DNA of 64,000 nucleotides. Origin: Ktedonosporobacter rubrisoli. Its GTDB lineage: Bacteria > Chloroflexota > Ktedonobacteria > Ktedonobacterales > Ktedonobacteraceae. Under the pieces are notes generated by a model. That model did no database searches. It was not told the origin of the DNA and saw only the letters and a list, made by a program, of their open reading frames with translations. The stretch's first letter is position 1; every line of letters begins with the position of its first letter. Shown here piece after piece: positions 35,003 to 43,541 of the stretch. The DNA lies in contig NZ_CP035758.1 of NCBI RefSeq assembly GCF_004208415.1, forward strand, positions 4,216,001 through 4,280,000, in the 5' to 3' direction. A program made the position numbers and the translations under genes.

Positions 35003-36802
35003 CTAAGCGCAAGAGTCACCTCCTGCGCTCGTCTGCAAAACCGTGCTTGAGATTTTCACCTCACACGGCTCCTCAAGGATATAGCCTTTGTCAGAGGTAC
35101 CGTTGACACGTTTTGCGTGTCGGTCATCATGGCAATGTCGATGAAGGGCAAATTTGTTACTCAATTCTTCCCCGCCTCCTTCACTTTTCGGGGTGATGTG
35201 ATCTACTTCTATAATGTCCCCATCTTTAAAGAGCAGTTCGCACCAACGACATTTGCCGCCTTGTTTCTGTAACAATTTGGCTTTTATCCCATTCATCATG
35301 GGGTGTTTGTGTAGCCGTTGGCTCCAGTAGAGCAGATTACCGTCGTAAGGGCTGGCTGCTCCTCGTACTTTCGCATGGCGTTGGATGGCTGTTTGTGAGT
35401 GGTTCCAGAGCTTGGATTTCCCATCGGAAAACTTCCATCCTTGCCTGTCATGAACATGCCAGTATTTCTGGGCAATCCAGCGTTTCCCTTTATTGGGATG
35501 TCTGTATCCTGCCCAGGATGCCAATTGAAGGTAGAGGAGATGGTCGCATCTGTTGAAGGTTTCTTTTGACACAACAGTACGATGATAGTTGGTCCACCCC
35601 TTGATAATCGGGTTGAGTTCTTTGATAACCTTTCCCTGGGGGGCGGCCCGATTGTGTCTGATGACCTCTCTCGTTGCAACCATATGTCCTTTGACAGCTT
35701 CTTGACTCGGTTTGATGAAGGTCTTGAAACCGAGGAGTTTTCTAGAGCCTCCAACGATTGCAGATCGGTTCTTTCCAACCGGATATTGTCGGACATGCCA
35801 CCCTAGAAAATCAAAGCCCACTTGTCCCTGGTATTGCTCTAGGGTATGGGTGATCTTCGTTTTGCTTGGTTTCATTTCCAGTCCGATACCCTTGATCCAC
35901 TCTTCAAGCACTTTCTGTGCTTTTTGCACCCCTTCTAGTCTTGGATGGAAAACCACAAACTCATCGGCATAACGGACAAAGTGAGGTTTTCCTTCTTTTG
36001 CGTTAAAGGCTTGCTGAACGCACGTTTCCATTCCATGTAACGCAATGTTGGCGAGGACGGGTGAAATCACACCACCCTGGGGAGTTCCTGCTTTGCTCTC
36101 TTCAAAGACTCCGTTGTCAATGCACCCCGCCTTGAGCCAGGCTTTAATTTCTCGCCGGAGAGCAGGAAACGTTCGTAGTTTGCATAGAAGTGCCTCATGG
36201 TCGATATTGTCAAAACAACCTTTTAGGTCCGCGTCTAGGACATATTTGGCCTTTTGAGCGATGATGACATAAATGGCTGCTATGGCATCGTGACAGGAGC
36301 GTCCAGGACGAAAGCCATAACTGTTTGGTTCAAAGATCGCCTCCCATTGGGGTTCCAGTGCCATTTTTACTAAGGCTTGATGCGCTCGATCCTGCATGAC
36401 AGGTATTCCAAGCGGACGTTTCTCTGGTTTTCCAGGTTTTGGGATGTAAACTCTTCTTACCGGTTTGGCTTTGTGCCTTTTCCACTGTTTCGGGTGAAGA
36501 CGTTCGGCCATGACAAGTCGTTGTTTGGGCATGACGGTTTTGATGCCATCAATTCCGGCGGTATGCTTGCCCTGGTTATCTTGTGTCACTCGCCGTACTG
36601 CAAGGAGGCGGGCTGCCCTGGATTTCATCAACAATTTCTGAAGTGTGTGAACTGCTTTGACATTTCCATGTTGTTCGGCTTGAAAGATGCGCTTTTGGAG
36701 TCGGTAGACATGCTGCTCAAGCTTGCGCCAGGGCAGCGTGTTCCAGCTTTCACTCCCAGGAAGAGGAAGTTTCTCTTCTTGGTGTGCCTTCGCTTGTTTC
36801 AT
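35003..36802 (-). CDS. ltrA: Group II intron reverse transcriptase/maturase with HNH endonuclease (intron 1); YADE active site
   Basis: About 599 aa from ATG at 36802 (an upstream ATG at 36826 lacks a good site). RT blocks: AGIDGIKT, RRVYIPKPGKPEKRPLGIPV, SYGFRPGRSCHDAI, YVLDADLKGCFDNIDH, GTPQGGVISPVLANIALH, then FVRYADEFVVFH where the normal YADD is YADE. A maturase domain X (KGWTNYHRTV) and a C-terminal HNH (CRWCELLFKDGDIIEVDHITPKSEGG) follow. The ORF runs through domain V and ends 6 bp before the intron end. Codon GAG for the altered Asp is unambiguous. Such a change probably weakens reverse transcription while the maturase could still act. Confidence 0.9.
   Translation of the reverse strand: MKQAKAHQEEKLPLPGSESWNTLPWRKLEQHVYRLQKRIFQAEQHGNVKAVHTLQKLLMKSRAARLLAVRRVTQDNQGKHTAGIDGIKTVMPKQRLVMAERLHPKQWKRHKAKPVRRVYIPKPGKPEKRPLGIPVMQDRAHQALVKMALEPQWEAIFEPNSYGFRPGRSCHDAIAAIYVIIAQKAKYVLDADLKGCFDNIDHEALLCKLRTFPALRREIKAWLKAGCIDNGVFEESKAGTPQGGVISPVLANIALHGMETCVQQAFNAKEGKPHFVRYADEFVVFHPRLEGVQKAQKVLEEWIKGIGLEMKPSKTKITHTLEQYQGQVGFDFLGWHVRQYPVGKNRSAIVGGSRKLLGFKTFIKPSQEAVKGHMVATREVIRHNRAAPQGKVIKELNPIIKGWTNYHRTVVSKETFNRCDHLLYLQLASWAGYRHPNKGKRWIAQKYWHVHDRQGWKFSDGKSKLWNHSQTAIQRHAKVRGAASPYDGNLLYWSQRLHKHPMMNGIKAKLLQKQGGKCRWCELLFKDGDIIEVDHITPKSEGGGEELSNKFALHRHCHDDRHAKRVNGTSDKGYILEEPCEVKISSTVLQTSAGGDSCA
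35038..35071 (-). ncRNA. Group II intron domain V (intron 1)
   Basis: 34 nt starting GAGCCGTGTGAGGTGAAA and ending CACGGTTT, the catalytic hairpin of group II ribozymes; it lies wholly inside the maturase reading frame. Confidence 0.85.
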
Positions 36803-37385
36803 CCTACTTGCTCCTCTTTCTTCCATATCTTTGTGCCTACGTCAGCTTATCCTCCGGCTTTCCCGTCGGCATTGGCTTCTTAGGCAATCCTGCTCTCAGG
36901 CGTTTGCGGCCTGGACGCCTGCTCGTTAGATTGCTCCAGCAAGAACGCTTTGAGAGTTATCCCGTTCCAACGATCCGTTTTGCGTCACGGTAGGTTTGTG
37001 CTATCCACCGGATACATTTCGAGTGAAGAGAAGTATTCACCAAGTACCTCCCCGCGTATCAGTACCTTTTGGTCAAGCCTTTCATCCTGCTTTGGCTTGG
37101 TGGCTATCACGATGGTTCTGTTGCACATTCGATTTACTGGTCACTTTCAACCAGCTTCTAACCGTAGTGACTTCGCTCAGATTTCGATGGGCGTCAGGTT
37201 CGTCATCTACTCTCACATACCCGCTTTACGGATTGATGTCCAGTCGCTACCGTAGGGTATGGCTAATCCGCGTTCACCTCGCGGGTGAGGAATTGCGCCT
37301 CACATCGGATCATTAGTTGTCAAAGTTCTTACTTTGCTAGCCGTCCCCCGGTTTCTTAGGCCGGTTTAGGCTAAACGGGTCGCAC

Positions 37386-38235
37386 TGGTGCGATAGCCGT
37401 AGATCAAGTGAACATGGGGGAAGAGAGCCTTGACCTGTTCGTAGATCTTCCACCGAAGAACGCCCATCTGCGTCGCATCCCGAAACCCGTTGCTCTTCCT
37501 TGTGATCTTCTGCTCCTGGTGGGTGCGGTGAAGGAGAGCGTGGCAGGTCTTACACACGGTGATCAAGTTCTCTGGGCGATCCCCACCCGTCTTTCGACTC
37601 TCGATGTGGTGGACGTTGAGGACAGCGTCTTTTGACCTGCCCTGGCACCACTGGCACTGGTGGCCATCGCGCCAGAGCACGTACTCGCGCACATTCCAGA
37701 AGCCCTGTTGTGGCCCGTGCTGGTAGCCTGGTCCCTCTATCTCAGGATGCTGGATCTTTTGCAGGTCAAACTGGGCCACCTCAATCGTCGTCTTGCTCAC
37801 TGGTAAGATCCGGTGGACCAGGCGGATCACCTTGAGATGGGCATCAAGCCGATGCTGGACAGACGGGGGCAGCCAGCCCTGCGGCTTCTTTCTATTCTGA
37901 AACCGGGCTTGGCGGTATCCCGTTTTTCGATTCCTCCTGGCCCGGCGAAATTGCCGCCGTGTGGCCAGAAGCTCCTGAATATCGGTGCGGAGCTTTGCTT
38001 CTGCCTCAAAGAGCACCTGCTTTTCAGTGGTCGCCGAGAGACCAATAGTATGCGTTCCTGCATCAATGCCTAATGAGACCTCTTGCTTATATCCAGAACT
38101 CCCAGAGAGGAGTTGCAAGGTGAATGGCTCCATGCTGACGATTTTTGCCTTCTTCCCCTTGAGCAGCAGACGTGCTTTACGAGGAGAACAGGGCATTAAG
38201 AGTTGATGATGACAATTCAAAATGAAGATGAACAC
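37386..38235 (-). CDS. iscB: iscB, 5' exon (PLMP, RuvC-I, bridge helix, RuvC-II, HNH)
   Basis: 283 codons plus one base from GTG at 38235 (AAAGGAGG site 8-9 nt upstream). In order: PLMP-like domain (FILNCHHQLLMPCSPRKARLLLK, residues 4-26), RuvC-I LGIDAGT with D58, arginine-rich bridge helix (residues ~92-115), RuvC-II IEVAQFD with E152, and HNH CQWC...VHHIESRKTGG...CKTCH (H209/H210). The exon stops at YGYRT. Reading on into the intron gives a short tail and a stop at 37366, so the unspliced product lacks the RuvC-III aspartate. IscB is the RNA-guided nuclease ancestor of Cas9. The spliced protein is 425 aa, normal for the family. Confidence 0.9.
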
Positions 38236-38343
38236 AACATCTTCCTCCTTTCGGAGTAGGGTACTCTTCGTCAACGTTTGAGTGGCTTGTCAGGTCTGTA
38301 ACACCGTTCCTACCCGTCAGAACTGTTAATCGCAGACGCGAGA
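38236..38343 (-). ncRNA. Omega RNA scaffold, 3' exon
   Basis: The 108 nt directly before iscB. It ends in a short hairpin GAGTA-CCC-TACTC followed by CGAAAGGAGG, the ribosome site of iscB. This is the layout of known IscB omega RNAs, which end in a hairpin and an AAAGGAGG. Identification rests on position and layout, not on a covariance model. Confidence 0.6.
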
Positions 38344-38349
38344 GTTAAA

Positions 38350-40140
38350 CTAAGCAGATTCGTTGCCTCCTCTGCTCGTCTTCAAAACCGGACGTGAAAC
38401 GTTAACCTCATCCGGCTCCTCGATAATCTGGCTCTTGTCATGAGTACCTCTTGCTTCTACAGATTTCTCCTTGAGCGGCTTTTGGTCATGGCAGTGACGA
38501 TGGAGGAGTTGCATATTCTTGTAGGTGTCCTTTCCCCCTTGTGATTTCGGGACGATATGATCCACCTCTAGCAAATCCCCATCTTTGAAGTACAATCCAC
38601 AGAAGGCACATTTTCCATGTTGCATCTTCAGAAGCTTTGCTTTCTTGAGCGGCAAGTCAGGATGCCTTCCCATGCGTGTTGCCCAATAACTCCAATCGCC
38701 GTCATATGGGCTTCGGTTCCCTTGCACCTTGATGTGTCTTATGACGGAAAACTCTGAGTGTTTCATCAGGCTTTTCCCATCAGTCGTTCTGAACTCCCAG
38801 TTGGTTTCGCCTGGAGGCCAGTACTTCTGATGTCTCCACTTCGCGGATTTGTTGGAATGGCGGCGTTTAGCCCAGCGCCAGAGTTTGAGCCAGACAAGGT
38901 GTGTTACTTTTGCGAAGGTTTGGCTTGCGCTGCTCCTCCGATGGTAATTACACCATCCTCTGATAATCCGATTGAGTGATCCAATAAGCTGCTCCTGTGT
39001 ATGGGACCGATGCTTTTGGATTTCTTCCTTGATTTTCAGAAGATGTCTCTGCACTGCTTCTTCGCTGGGTTTGATGATCGTCTTAAATCCAAGCGGTGGG
39101 CTGTATTGATTCCCTTTTCCTGTGTGTGTCTTTCCTACCAGATATTGACGTATCTGGTAGGCAAGGAAATCGAATCCAATGTTTCCCTCACATTCATAGA
39201 GGGTGTGGGTGATCCTCGTTTTGCTTGGTTTAAGTTCTAACCCCATGCCTTTTAACCATGTATTCGTTAGCTCTTTGCATTGCTCGATGACCGCTCTATC
39301 TCGGTGTAGAATCAGAAAATCGTCTGCATAACGTATGACAGTTGGTTTCCAATTGTCAGTAGTTTCCCCTTTTATCGTTTTTGATGCAGGAAAAGATGCT
39401 TTGATACATGTTTCTAGTCCGTGTAGCGCGATATTCGCTAAAAGTGGAGAAATGACACCACCTTGCGGTGTTCCCTCTTTTGTCGGAAAGAGGGTTTCAT
39501 TTTCCATCATGCCCGCTTTCAGCCAGGATTTAATGATCTGTCTGATGGTCGGGAATGTTGCTAGCTTTTCTAACAATGCCTGATGATTGATGCGGTCGAA
39601 GCATTTTGCTATATCTGCATCCAGGACATATTTCTCCTTCTGACTGATACAGTGGAAAATGGCTTCAACGGCATCATGGCATGAGCGTCCTGGTCGAAAG
39701 CCGTAAGAGTTCGGTTCAAACTTTGCCTCCCATTCGGGTTCCAGTGCGAGTTTCACAAGAGCTTGGAGGGCGCGGTCATACATGACAGGAATCCCCAGAC
39801 CACGTTTTTCCTGTGTTCCGGGCTTGGGTATCCAGACCCGTCTCACCGGTCGAGCTTTTGGTATGAGCTTGAGGTATCCGACAAGAGCCATTCGTTGTTG
39901 CGGGCGAAGTGATTTCACTCCGTCTACTCCGGCTGTTTTCTTGCCTTGGTTGTCTTGTGTGACTCTGCGTACAGCCAGGCATTTGGCCGACCAGGAATTC
40001 ATCAAGAGTTTTTGTAAGCTGTGGACTGCCTTGACATCGCCACGCTGCGAGGCTTGGTAGATACGCTTTTGAAGCTTGAACACCTGGCGTTCTATGGTTT
40101 CCCAGTCCAGGAGTTCCCATCTATACGTTTGTACGCTCAT
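38350..40140 (-). CDS. ltrA: Group II intron reverse transcriptase/maturase with HNH endonuclease (intron 2)
   Basis: About 596 aa from ATG at 40140 (MSVQTYRWELLDWETIERQ); a longer frame reaches 40176. All RT blocks are present and the active site is the normal VIRYADDFLIL. Domain X (RGWCNYHRR) and an HNH (CAFCGLYFKDGDLLEVDHIVPKSQGG...HRHCHD) follow. Like the intron 1 ORF it reads through domain V and stops 6 bp before the intron 3' end. It should promote splicing and mobility of intron 2, and might help intron 1 in trans (inference). Confidence 0.92.
   Translation of the reverse strand: MSVQTYRWELLDWETIERQVFKLQKRIYQASQRGDVKAVHSLQKLLMNSWSAKCLAVRRVTQDNQGKKTAGVDGVKSLRPQQRMALVGYLKLIPKARPVRRVWIPKPGTQEKRGLGIPVMYDRALQALVKLALEPEWEAKFEPNSYGFRPGRSCHDAVEAIFHCISQKEKYVLDADIAKCFDRINHQALLEKLATFPTIRQIIKSWLKAGMMENETLFPTKEGTPQGGVISPLLANIALHGLETCIKASFPASKTIKGETTDNWKPTVIRYADDFLILHRDRAVIEQCKELTNTWLKGMGLELKPSKTRITHTLYECEGNIGFDFLAYQIRQYLVGKTHTGKGNQYSPPLGFKTIIKPSEEAVQRHLLKIKEEIQKHRSHTQEQLIGSLNRIIRGWCNYHRRSSASQTFAKVTHLVWLKLWRWAKRRHSNKSAKWRHQKYWPPGETNWEFRTTDGKSLMKHSEFSVIRHIKVQGNRSPYDGDWSYWATRMGRHPDLPLKKAKLLKMQHGKCAFCGLYFKDGDLLEVDHIVPKSQGGKDTYKNMQLLHRHCHDQKPLKEKSVEARGTHDKSQIIEEPDEVNVSRPVLKTSRGGNESA
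38385..38418 (-). ncRNA. Group II intron domain V (intron 2)
   Basis: 34 nt starting GAGCCGGATGAGGTTAAC and ending CCGGTTT; canonical catalytic hairpin, inside the maturase reading frame. Confidence 0.85.
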
Positions 40141-40722
40141 AGCTTTTAGACCTCTATTTGAGTCTCTACCTTCCAAACCATCGTGTCTCCGTCAGCCTAT
40201 CCTGAGCATTACCCCAGGCGTTGGCTTTTGAGACAATCCTGCCAGCATCATGCTTGCGGGTGACTCCCTGCTCTCAGTATCGACCGCCTGAGAGAGCAAT
40301 GATGCTGGTTCCCTCGTTCCTGATAGTCGTTTTACGTTGCGTTAGGATGGTACTTTTCACCGGGTTTCTTTGGGGTGAACCCTGGTCGTTGAAGCTAAGC
40401 CAGGCCCTTATCCTTCACCATTTTGGTCAAGCCAATAACCCACGTAGGCTTGTCTCTAGTCACGATGAATCAATGTACTTCGCTTGCGCTCTCCATAGCA
40501 ACCTTCCAGCAAGTTTTCCCTGTTGGGTTCAGGTGACTCCTTGTTTCTCCCCGCTTCAGGGATTGAGGGTCAGTCGCTACCCTGGGGGAGAGGTTTATCC
40601 TGGTTCACACAGGGTTGGGAATTGGCTTGTGCCTCACCCAACATCGACTATCAAGTTGTCAAAGTACAAGACTTTGCCACGCATCCCCCGTGTTGTCACG
40701 GTTTCGCGTGAACGGGTCGCAC

Positions 40723-40845
40723 GCTCCAGGCTAGAGTAGGCACCTGGAGGTCGCATGACCGCTCGAACGGAGTCCTCTTCCGAGGGCTAAGACTAGTCAA
40801 TGAAGGCTTTCACAAGCCTCCGCCGATCTCGGCGGGGGTCATTGA
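40723..40845 (-). ncRNA. Omega RNA scaffold, 5' exon, with element end
   Basis: On the minus strand this runs from the xylA stop through hairpins CCGCCGA/TCGGCGG and AGGCTT/AAGCCT, then CCTC/GAGG and CTCCAGG/CCTGGAG, to the intron 2 junction. Together with 38236-38343 it makes about 230 nt, close to the size of known IscB omega RNAs. The guide of an IscB system is taken from DNA just outside this end, here the tail of xylA. Confidence 0.55.
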
Positions 40846-42051
40846 CTAACGTGTCCCTAAGAGAATTTCCAGCGTCAATTGATCAAGCCGCTCATAGCCG
40901 TAGCCTCGCCGGGCCAGCGCCTCCACATCAAAGCTTGTCTCTTTGAGCTTCTGCGCTGCTTCAGGGCTATAACCACCAGCCAGCAAAGCCTCAAGGGCCT
41001 GATCACCGCGATTAATCTCTTTGAGCAACTGCTGAATCTCTGCATCAGCGGCAAAACGCCTGGCCTTCTCTTTGAAGATATTGTAGGTACGCATGCAGCC
41101 AAGCGCAAAATCCCATACCCCCTGTTCGTCTTCAGTCCGATAGGCATGCGCATCGAAGTGACGTGCACCGCTATAGCCCTTCTCTTCCAAGAGCTTGACC
41201 AGGAAGAAGAGCGACTTGATATTCTCGCTACCAAAGCGCAGATCCTGATCATAGCGCGGCCCCTTCTGATCATTCAGATCGATGTGGAAAAGCTTGCCAG
41301 CTTCAAGGGCCTGAGCTACGCCATGCACAAAATTAAGCCCGGCCATATGCTCATGGGCAACCTCAGGATTGAGGCCTACCATCTCTGGATGGTCAAGGCT
41401 ATAAATAAAAGCCAGCATATGGCCTATGGTTGGCAAATAGGTATCGGAACGAGGCTCGTTTGGCTTAGGCTCTAGAGCCAGGCGCAAATTATATCCCTTG
41501 TCAATGACATACTGACAAAAGAAATTAATCGCCTCACGCATGCGTTTGACAGCTACGACGGGATCTTTGCTCGCCTCGGCATCGACGCCTTCACGACCAC
41601 CCCAGAAGACATAGGTTGTGGCCCCTAGCTCTACGCCAAGATCAATAGCTGCCATCGTTTTTTGATAGGCAAAAGCGCGCACAGATGGATCAACTGCCGT
41701 AAATGCGCCGTCCTTAAATATGGGGTGGAAGAAGAGGTTAGTGGTCGCCATAGGTACCACCATCCCATAATCCTGCAAGGCCTGCTTAAATTCGTTGACA
41801 ATGCGATCGCGTTCGCTTGCCGTTGCGCCAAAAGGAACCAGATCATTATCATGCAGATTGATACCCCATGCTCCCAGTTCTGAGAGCTTTTTGACGCTAT
41901 AGACAGGATTAAGGTCAGGACGCACAAAATCCCCGAAAGGATCGCGTCCCCGATTACCAACCGTCCAGAGACCAAAGCTAAATTTATCCTCTTTTTTAGG
42001 AGCGTATTGATCGCTGGTGCTTTCATGCGCAAGCTGCCGAGACAGTGACAT
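40846..42051 (-). CDS. xylA: Xylose isomerase
   Basis: 401-aa TIM-barrel enzyme that converts xylose to xylulose (and often glucose to fructose). Family motifs: FSFGLWTVGNRGRDPFG, HDNDLVPFG (catalytic His), YVFWGGREG, LEPKPNEP (metal Glu), GLNPEVAHEHMAG, and FDAHAYRTED. GGGAGAGA precedes the ATG. The IscB element begins exactly at its stop codon. No xylulokinase is adjacent. Confidence 0.96.
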   Translation of the reverse strand: MSLSRQLAHESTSDQYAPKKEDKFSFGLWTVGNRGRDPFGDFVRPDLNPVYSVKKLSELGAWGINLHDNDLVPFGATASERDRIVNEFKQALQDYGMVVPMATTNLFFHPIFKDGAFTAVDPSVRAFAYQKTMAAIDLGVELGATTYVFWGGREGVDAEASKDPVVAVKRMREAINFFCQYVIDKGYNLRLALEPKPNEPRSDTYLPTIGHMLAFIYSLDHPEMVGLNPEVAHEHMAGLNFVHGVAQALEAGKLFHIDLNDQKGPRYDQDLRFGSENIKSLFFLVKLLEEKGYSGARHFDAHAYRTEDEQGVWDFALGCMRTYNIFKEKARRFAADAEIQQLLKEINRGDQALEALLAGGYSPEAAQKLKETSFDVEALARRGYGYERLDQLTLEILLGTR

Positions 42052-42494
42052 ACATCTCTCCCTTACCTATTCTTGCCTGAGCTTCCCTTTTAATTTGGGA
42101 AGCTGACACACTTTCCGCTTCATTTGCCAGGACTAGCAAAATCCCAGGTTCTCCCTATTATACAATCCTGGAACGGCGCGCAGGCATTATTCGCTGCATA
42201 CCAGGACCTTCCACTTTTCGTTCTTGCCTCATCTGCCGAAAGCCGTGAGAGAAGAAGCTGCTGGCTAGCGGCTTGCGCTTCAAACCGTGGCCTTTACAAT
42301 CCTGCATTTAAGGCCAGGAAGCTCCATAACCGCAGAGCATCTCCTTTCTTACACAATTTCAAGCAGATTATTTTTTTTTGGTCTACAATAGAAGGACCAA
42401 TCGGTAAAGTCGCAACTGTGACCAATTGCTGATATAACAAGGCTTCTGGATCTTAGTCAAGCCCATATTTTCTCATGGTGAGGATTGAAGAAAG
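42052..42494. other. Divergent intergenic region
   Basis: 440 bp between xylA (minus) and the aldo/keto reductase (plus). A 102-aa frame at 42124-42432 has a TTG start and no ribosome site and is not accepted. No clear operator or RNA seen. Confidence 0.4.
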
Positions 42495-43508
42495 ATGAAA
42501 ATCAAGCAATTAGGCCATACAGGCCTGAAAGTCAGCGAGATTTGCCTTGGGACTATGACCTTTGGCAACCAGGCAGATAAAGCTACGTCTTTTGCAATTA
42601 TGGATGTGGCCGATCAAGCTGGCATAACCTTCTTCGATACAGCGGATGTCTATCCGCTTGGTGGCAGCCCCGACAGGGTTGGGGCAACAGAGGAGATTGT
42701 CGGAAGCTGGCTTCGCGAGCGGCAGGCCCGGGAGCGCATTGTCCTGGCCACAAAATGTGCTGGCGCCATGGGCAGCGCTCCCAACGACCAGGGGCTCAGC
42801 CGAAAGCATATTCTCGCGGCCTGTGAGGCGAGCCTGCGCCGCTTACAGACCGATTATATCGATCTCTACCAGGTACACTGGCCAGACCCTACCACACCAA
42901 TTGAAGAGACGCTCAGAGCGCTTGATGATCTGGTCCATGCCGGAAAGGTGCGCTACATTGGCTGCTCCAACTTCCCGGCCTGGCAACTTGCCGACGCCCT
43001 ATGGACGAGCAAATCAGCTCACCTTGCGCGCTTCGAGAGTGTGCAGCCGCGCTACAATCTCCTGTTCAGAATGATCGAGGATGAACTGCTTCCCTTATGT
43101 CAAGCCCACGGTGTCGGTGTGATAGTTTACAATCCGCTGGCCGGCGGTGTGCTGACCGGGCGCTATCGGCAGCGCTTAGCCACGGTCGAGTCGGGCACGC
43201 GCTTTAGCCTGCAATATTCTGGCGAGCTTTATCGCCGCCGCTACTGGAATGATGCAGCATTCGAGGCCGTAGAAGCTCTGGCCAGTTTCTTAGAGCCGCG
43301 CAAGAAAAGCTTGACTCATGTAGCGCTGGCCTGGGTATTGGCTCAAGCAGGCGTTACAAGCGCAATTCTGGGTGCAAGCAAACCGGAGCAGCTTAAGGAT
43401 AGCCTGCAAGGCGTAGATACCGTCCTGGACGAAGAAGAATTACGCGCCTGCGATGACGCCTGGTTTGCGCTCCCCCGCGAGCGCGATCCGCAGATAGCCA
43501 GACGTTAA
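42495..43508 (+). CDS. Aldo/keto reductase
   Basis: 337 aa, NADPH-dependent carbonyl reductase of the AKR fold. Catalytic tetrad: D and Y in DTADVYPLGG, K in VLATKCAG, H in DLYQVHWPDP. Further GCSNFPAWQL and AILGASKPEQL. Position opposite xylA could mean sugar metabolism, but substrate is not readable. Followed 33 bp later by nudC. Confidence 0.87.
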   Translation: MKIKQLGHTGLKVSEICLGTMTFGNQADKATSFAIMDVADQAGITFFDTADVYPLGGSPDRVGATEEIVGSWLRERQARERIVLATKCAGAMGSAPNDQGLSRKHILAACEASLRRLQTDYIDLYQVHWPDPTTPIEETLRALDDLVHAGKVRYIGCSNFPAWQLADALWTSKSAHLARFESVQPRYNLLFRMIEDELLPLCQAHGVGVIVYNPLAGGVLTGRYRQRLATVESGTRFSLQYSGELYRRRYWNDAAFEAVEALASFLEPRKKSLTHVALAWVLAQAGVTSAILGASKPEQLKDSLQGVDTVLDEEELRACDDAWFALPRERDPQIARR

Positions 43509-43541
43509 TCATCATTCCATATACTTTGGGAGCTTTATTTA

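Larger units (their letters stand above)
34997..37385 (-). mobile_element. Group II intron 1, inserted in iscB
   Basis: 2,389 bp. The 5' end is GTGCGACCCG at 37385 and the 3' end is TTCAAC at 34997 (consensus GUGYG...AY). Domain V is the 34-nt segment 35038-35071 starting GAGCCGTGTGAGG. The ribozyme domains I-III occupy ~36830-37385 and the maturase ORF lies in domain IV. IBS1 in the 5' exon ends ...CACCA; a matching EBS1 (TGGTG in the intron, 37038-37042) lies in a hairpin loop of domain I. Joining exons gives ...YRT-K-HTRIG in frame. Confidence 0.88.
38344..40722 (-). mobile_element. Group II intron 2, inserted in the omega RNA region upstream of iscB
   Basis: 2,379 bp. The 5' end is GTGCGACCCG at 40722 and the 3' end is TTTAAC at 38344. 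Domain V is the 34-nt segment 38385-38418. Exon IBS1 TGGAGC (just before 40722 on the minus strand) pairs with GCTTCA in a loop of domain I (40390-40395) with one G-U pair. Similar in layout to intron 1 but clearly diverged, so not a simple local duplication. Confidence 0.86.
34569..40845 (-). mobile_element. IscB (OMEGA, IS200/IS605-type) element interrupted by two group II introns
   Basis: A composite of about 6.3 kb. Without the two introns (34997-37385 and 38344-40722) about 1.5 kb remains: an omega RNA-like leader, iscB, and subterminal hairpins. One end has nested stems GCGGCA/TGCCGC (34580-34585 with 34616-34621) around CCCAC/GTGGG (34591-34595 with 34606-34610). The other end has AGGCTT/AAGCCT (40804-40819) and CCGCCGA/TCGGCGG (40820-40835). 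No TnpA (Y1 transposase) is present, so the element is non-autonomous. Exact ends are not resolved; the upper end meets the xylA stop codon at 40846. Confidence 0.75.

Noticed and set aside
34569..35012. Independent 147-aa gene
   Set aside because: Its sequence is the IscB C-terminus and it begins precisely at a group II intron 3' junction; it is an exon, not a separate gene.
35582..36993. Several open frames on the plus strand opposite the intron 1 maturase
   Set aside because: They are antisense to conserved RT blocks, have no ribosome sites and no recognisable composition.
37408..38206. Plus-strand open frames across iscB
   Set aside because: Antisense shadows of the conserved nuclease; no start signals.
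34569..40845. TnpA (Y1 transposase) partner of the IscB element
   Set aside because: No HUH/Y1 motif was found in any frame of the region; the element is non-autonomous.
42124..42432. 102-aa open frame opposite xylA
   Set aside because: TTG start without ribosome site; no family features.
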